Shown here: one piece after another, positions 10,649 through 13,807 of the stretch
Layout: every line of letters begins with the position of its first letter
Numbering within the stretch: position 1 is the stretch's first letter
Assembly: GCA_002780205.1 (NCBI GenBank)
Contig: PEVQ01000243.1
Coordinates: 3,907-17,713 of the forward strand
Direction of reading: 5' to 3'
DNA: 13,807 nucleotides
From: Elusimicrobia bacterium CG06_land_8_20_14_3_00_38_11
GTDB taxonomy: Bacteria > Elusimicrobiota > UBA8919
Translations under genes and position numbers: made by a program
The notes under the pieces: model-generated
Database searches by the model: none
Seen by the model: only the letters and a program-made list of their open reading frames with translations
Told to the model about the DNA's origin: nothing

Positions 10649-12159
10649 GAATTATTGAAGGTAAAACAAACATTATTTCGGGATTTTTAACATATTTGCA
10701 GGACGAATCAAAACTTTCTTTCGGGGATGTGGAATATCTGGCTTTCCCTGAAAATGAAAACGATGTCTGCGAATTCCTGAAATTCTGCCGCGATAAAAAC
10801 ATACCCGTTACAATTTCCAACGGTAAAACGGGTGTCGTCGGAGGTGCGGTGCCTGTTGCCGGCGCTTTGATGTCGCTTGAAAAATTTAATAAAATATTCG
10901 GGGTGAATAAAAACGGCGATGAATATCGCGTTCGTCTTGAAAGCGGGGTATCGCTTGACGAATTTTATAAATTTTTGGAAAATGAAAATTTTTCCGGTTC
11001 CACTCCGTTAAAATATTTTTATCCTGTTGATGTTACCGAATCAACCGCAAAAATCGGCGGAACTGTATCTACAAACGCTTCCGGGGAAAGAAGTTTCAAA
11101 TACGGTCCGACCAGAAACTGGGTTCGGTCTTTGCGGGTTGTTCTGTCCGACGGCAATGTCTTATCTATTGAAAGAGGAAAGATTTTTGCGGACGGTTATG
11201 ATTTGGAAATAAAATTATCGGATGGGAGCATCAAAAAAATAAAAATTCCTAATTACAAAATGCCTTCCGTTAAGAATGCGGCGGGTTATTATGCGAAAAA
11301 AAATATGGACTTAATAGATTTGTTTGTCGGCAGCGAGGGAACGCTCGGAGTGGTAACCGAAGTAGAACTTGCATTAGCAAAAAAACCGGAAAATATCATA
11401 GTATTGCTTGCTTTTTTCCCGCAAGAACAAAATGCAATGAATTTCTTTTTTGAATGCAAAACGATTCTTAAATCGGCGGTTGTCTTTGAATATTTTGACA
11501 AAGGTGCGTTTGAACTTTTAAGACCTAAAATGGCTGATTTACCTTCGGCTCAAAATTCCGCAATTTTTTTTGAAATTGAATATACCGACGATAATCTGGA
11601 AAATACTATGTCGGCGATAGGGAAACTTCTTAAAAAAAACAACTCATCAATGGATAATACCTGGGGCGGTTTTGAAAAAAAAGACATTGAAAAAATAAGA
11701 CAAATCAGGCATTCTATTCCCGAGACCATAAACGAGACACTTGCCAGAACAAAACAAAAATATCCGGCAATTCACAAAATTTCCGCGGACATTGCAGTTC
11801 CGGCCGAAAATTTTTTAGAAATGGTTTCATATTATAAATCAAAACTTGAACCGCTCAAGTTGCAATACACTTTATTCGGTCATATCGGCGAGCATCATCT
11901 CCACATGAACATTCTTCCGAGGAATAATAAAGAGTTTTTTAAAGCCAAAGAACTTCATTTGGATTTTGCCAAAAAAGCCGTTTTATTAGGCGGCACCGTT
12001 TCTGCAGAACACGGAATCGGAAAAATCAAACATCAGTATTTGGAGATTATGTACGGAAAAAAAGGATTAAAAGAGATGGCAGAAGTAAAAAAAGTGCTTG
12101 ACCCGAAAGGCATTCTTAACAGGGGAAATATATTTAATGAGGAATATCTGAATGCGTAG
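10645..12159 (+). CDS. glcD: FAD-linked 2-hydroxyacid dehydrogenase (GlcD / D-lactate dehydrogenase family)
   Basis: A 504-residue flavoprotein of the PCMH-type FAD family. It has the FAD-binding half (PVTISNGKTGVVGGAVP near 54-70, GGTVSTNASGERSFKYGPTR near 136-155, GSEGTLGVVTEV at 229-240) and the FAD-oxidase C half with the metal-binding region GHIGEHHLHMN (412-422) and SAEHGIGK (453-460). These enzymes oxidise D-lactate, glycolate or other 2-hydroxyacids to 2-oxoacids, passing electrons to an ETF, quinone or Fe-S partner. The usual GAGTGL nucleotide loop is altered to NGKTGVV. It overlaps larA by 4 bp and the fumarase gene by 8 bp. A racemase followed by a D-specific dehydrogenase would let both isomers of a hydroxyacid be used; D-lactate is the default guess and D-malate an option given the next gene. 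Confidence 0.9.
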   Translation: MRIIEGKTNIISGFLTYLQDESKLSFGDVEYLAFPENENDVCEFLKFCRDKNIPVTISNGKTGVVGGAVPVAGALMSLEKFNKIFGVNKNGDEYRVRLESGVSLDEFYKFLENENFSGSTPLKYFYPVDVTESTAKIGGTVSTNASGERSFKYGPTRNWVRSLRVVLSDGNVLSIERGKIFADGYDLEIKLSDGSIKKIKIPNYKMPSVKNAAGYYAKKNMDLIDLFVGSEGTLGVVTEVELALAKKPENIIVLLAFFPQEQNAMNFFFECKTILKSAVVFEYFDKGAFELLRPKMADLPSAQNSAIFFEIEYTDDNLENTMSAIGKLLKKNNSSMDNTWGGFEKKDIEKIRQIRHSIPETINETLARTKQKYPAIHKISADIAVPAENFLEMVSYYKSKLEPLKLQYTLFGHIGEHHLHMNILPRNNKEFFKAKELHLDFAKKAVLLGGTVSAEHGIGKIKHQYLEIMYGKKGLKEMAEVKKVLDPKGILNRGNIFNEEYLNA

Positions 12160-12994
12160 AATATCCGTTCTCAAAATTTCTGAAATCGTGGAAACTCTTT
12201 TACTTGATGTGAATTTTTCAATTTCTCATGATGTTTTGAGAAAAATAAAAATTGCGTGCAACAAGGAAAAAAATCGTCGGGCAAAAATGATTTTTGAGCA
12301 AATCCTCAAAAATTCACATATTGCCCGCAGGGAAAAAATTCCGCTCTGTCAGGATACCGGCACGGCGGTTGTTTTTTTAGAGATCGGTCAGGATATTCAA
12401 ATCGTCGGCGGCAATTTAACCGATGCGGTTAACGAGGGTGTAAGGCGGGCGTATAAAAAAGGATATTTAAGAAATTCAATTGTCGCCGACCCGCTTGAAA
12501 GAAAAAACACCGGCGACAATACGCCCGCGAGCATACACGCGGATATTGTTCCGGGGAACAAATTAAAAATTTCCGTTATCGTCAAAGGTGGCGGAGCGGA
12601 AAATATGTCGGCGTTGAAAATGTTCGCTCCGTCTGCGGCGGTTAAGGATATAAAAAATTTTATAGTTGAGACGGTAATTTCTGCCGGTGCCAATGCCTGT
12701 CCTCCGTTTGTCGTCGGCGTAGGGCTTGGAGGAACTTTTGAAACCGTCGGACTTCTTGCCAAAAAATCGTTTTTAAGGGAATTAGATTCTAAAAATCCTA
12801 AAAAAATTTATCAAAAATTAGAAGAAGAAATTCTCGCCGATATAAATAAGACGGGTTTGGGCCCGATGGCACTCGGCGGCAGAACGACAGCCCTTGCCGT
12901 TTTGATTGAAACCGCTCCAACGCACATTACTTCGTTTCCTGTTGCGGTAAATATACAATGCCACGCATTTAGAAAAAAAAGTGTTGTGTTATGA
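12152..12994 (+). CDS. fumA: Class I (Fe-S) fumarate hydratase / L-tartrate dehydratase alpha subunit
   Basis: A 280-residue protein matching the alpha (N-terminal) subunit of two-subunit class I fumarase or tartrate dehydratase. The three cysteines binding the [4Fe-4S] cluster are visible: C66 (PLCQDTGT), C183 (NACPPFVVG) and C270 (NIQCHA). Other family signatures are NTGDNTPASIH (119-129), KGGGAENMS (145-153) and GLGPMALGGRTTAL (235-248). The active enzyme needs a beta subunit, normally encoded just downstream, but the next gene is a methyltransferase-like protein, so the beta gene must be elsewhere or lost. A GAGGA site 8 bases upstream supports the start, which overlaps glcD. It would interconvert fumarate and L-malate, or dehydrate tartrate. 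Confidence 0.9.
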   Translation: MRRISVLKISEIVETLLLDVNFSISHDVLRKIKIACNKEKNRRAKMIFEQILKNSHIARREKIPLCQDTGTAVVFLEIGQDIQIVGGNLTDAVNEGVRRAYKKGYLRNSIVADPLERKNTGDNTPASIHADIVPGNKLKISVIVKGGGAENMSALKMFAPSAAVKDIKNFIVETVISAGANACPPFVVGVGLGGTFETVGLLAKKSFLRELDSKNPKKIYQKLEEEILADINKTGLGPMALGGRTTALAVLIETAPTHITSFPVAVNIQCHAFRKKSVVL

Positions 12995-13012
12995 ATTTGA
13001 TTTTTCTATAAT
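12984..13012 (+). promoter_or_regulatory. Possible sigma-70 promoter before the methyltransferase-like gene
   Basis: TTGTGT (12984-12989) and TATAAT (13007-13012) are 17 bp apart. The -10 is a full match and the -35 only half. Transcription would begin near 13019, leaving little leader before the ATG at 13024 and fitting the ATG at 13039 better. The -35 overlaps the fumarase 3' end. Confidence 0.35.
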
Positions 13013-13023
13013 GAAATAATATA

Positions 13024-13752
13024 ATGAATTTTAAGATGGAAAAACAAAACTGGACAGTTATCATAGGCAATATCTTATTCAAATACAGAAGTTATTTTTT
13101 TGTTCCGATTTTGCTGCTGCTGATAATTTTTACACGCCCGCAAATATCGTTTGACTCAAAAATTGCGGATATTTTTTTTGATATTTTCGGGTTTATTCTC
13201 GCATTATTCGGTTTTTTTATAAGGGTTCTTGTTATCGGATACAAGAGACCGGGGACAAGCGGGCGCGGGACTAACATTGATGTAAAAGAGGTAGTAACCG
13301 ACGGATTGTATCAGGTTTGCAGAAATCCGCTTTATCTCGCGAATTTTTTAATGTGGCTCGGATTAACGATAATCTGGTGGGAAATATATTTTTTCGCAGT
13401 TATCGTCGGTTTCTTCGCTGTTGAGTATTTTTTCATAATAAAAGCCGAGGAATCATATCTGTCAAATAAGTTCGGTGCGGTGTATGATGATTATAAAAAA
13501 TCCGTTCCTGCGTTTTTTCCGAGAATAAAAAACTTCAGAAAACCGGAAAGACCTTTTAACTGGACCAAAGTGCTTAAAAATGAAACAAATTTATTACTTT
13601 TCATTTTAATTTTGCCGCCGTTACTTTACATTTATCAAAACAAATTACAGAGTAAAGCGGCTGTGCCTTTGATTTTATTGGAAGTTATTGTTCTTATATT
13701 GTGGTTTGTTATAAGACATAATTTGCAATATCGGGGAAAAATCACAAAATAA
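13024..13752 (+). CDS. Isoprenylcysteine carboxyl methyltransferase-like membrane protein
   Basis: A 242-residue integral membrane protein with about five hydrophobic segments (near 20-38, 48-70, 103-135, 184-202 and 211-231). The ICMT/PEMT signature is clear: VTDGLYQVCRNPLYLANF (R100, N101, P102, Y104), followed by the E142-E143...L...FG..Y..Y motif and VPAFFPR. Family members bind S-adenosylmethionine at the membrane and methylate lipids, isoprenoid cysteine or small molecules; bacterial substrates are mostly unknown. The two C-terminal helices after the motif are an extension beyond the usual bacterial core. No clear ribosome-binding site precedes the ATG at 13024; the in-frame ATG at 13039 (MEKQNW) is a possible alternative. 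It seems unrelated to the catabolic genes and may have its own promoter. Confidence 0.82.
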   Translation: MNFKMEKQNWTVIIGNILFKYRSYFFVPILLLLIIFTRPQISFDSKIADIFFDIFGFILALFGFFIRVLVIGYKRPGTSGRGTNIDVKEVVTDGLYQVCRNPLYLANFLMWLGLTIIWWEIYFFAVIVGFFAVEYFFIIKAEESYLSNKFGAVYDDYKKSVPAFFPRIKNFRKPERPFNWTKVLKNETNLLLFILILPPLLYIYQNKLQSKAAVPLILLEVIVLILWFVIRHNLQYRGKITK

Positions 13753-13780
13753 TCCCGCTAAAGGTTCTGTAAAGTAAAAA

Positions 13781-13807
13781 ATGGTAGCCACAGAATGGCA
13801 CAGAAAA
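13781..13807. repeat. Start of a possible dispersed repeat cut by the window end
   Basis: ATGGTAGCCACAGAATGGCA followed by CAGAAAA resembles CACAG-rich repeats of many genomes, and its ATGGTAG opening recalls the AATGTAG head of family A. It has no coding frame and only 27 bases are visible. Confidence 0.3.

Overview
The window is a densely packed stretch of AT-rich bacterial chromosome in which every gene I can support reads on the + strand. No rRNA, tRNA, CRISPR, transposase or phage gene is visible. The gene set (nickel racemase-type LarA, class I Fe-S fumarase subunit, Fe-S/flavin pyrimidine-dehydrogenase-like fusion, TPR proteins, a REC-only response regulator) fits an anaerobic bacterium. 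The many dispersed palindromes and 7-bp tandem repeats remind me of uncultured candidate-phylum genomes (Omnitrophica/Elusimicrobia-like), but I cannot place it firmly.

Layout. 3-1530: the 3' end of a TPR gene overlapping a gene for an exported protein with an Ig-like tail. 1682-2363: a stand-alone receiver domain overlapping a small membrane-anchored protein. 2373-6864: panD (aspartate decarboxylase), a dihydropyrimidinase/hydantoinase (hyuA) overlapping it by 4 bp, then a PreT-PreA (dihydropyrimidine dehydrogenase-like) fusion. 6865-7101: a non-coding stretch full of palindromic repeats. 7102-7855: a small 3-TM protein and a cupin. 7896-12994: ssnA-type amidohydrolase, larA, a GlcD-type FAD hydroxyacid dehydrogenase and a class I fumarase alpha subunit, nearly all touching or overlapping. 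13024-13752: an isoprenylcysteine-methyltransferase-like membrane protein.

How the genes may work together. The hyuA + Fe-S/FAD/FMN oxidoreductase + ssnA combination recalls the hyuA/ygfK/ssnA sets linked to anaerobic purine (uric acid) breakdown, but here the oxidoreductase has DPD rather than YgfK domain order and lacks the DPD active-site cysteine in its expected context. LarA plus GlcD form a plausible hydroxyacid racemase-oxidase pair, with fumarase beside them. I infer a heterocycle (purine/pyrimidine/hydantoin) and hydroxyacid catabolic region; the actual substrate is unknown.

The most unusual feature is genomic. At least two kinds of small repeat are embedded in frame inside conserved enzyme genes. 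(1) The DPD-like gene carries four palindromic elements (4811-4853, 4973-5015, 6225-6272, 6280-6320) translated as extra loops; intergenic relatives lie at 4139-4178 and 6869-6935. The arms differ between copies but stay complementary. (2) Five-unit, 35-bp heptanucleotide repeats lie inside three genes (504-538, 8441-8475, 9551-9585); the first encodes the hydrophobic core of a signal peptide. This resembles Rickettsia palindromic elements and cyanobacterial heptamer repeats, but in a different kind of organism and with both classes together.
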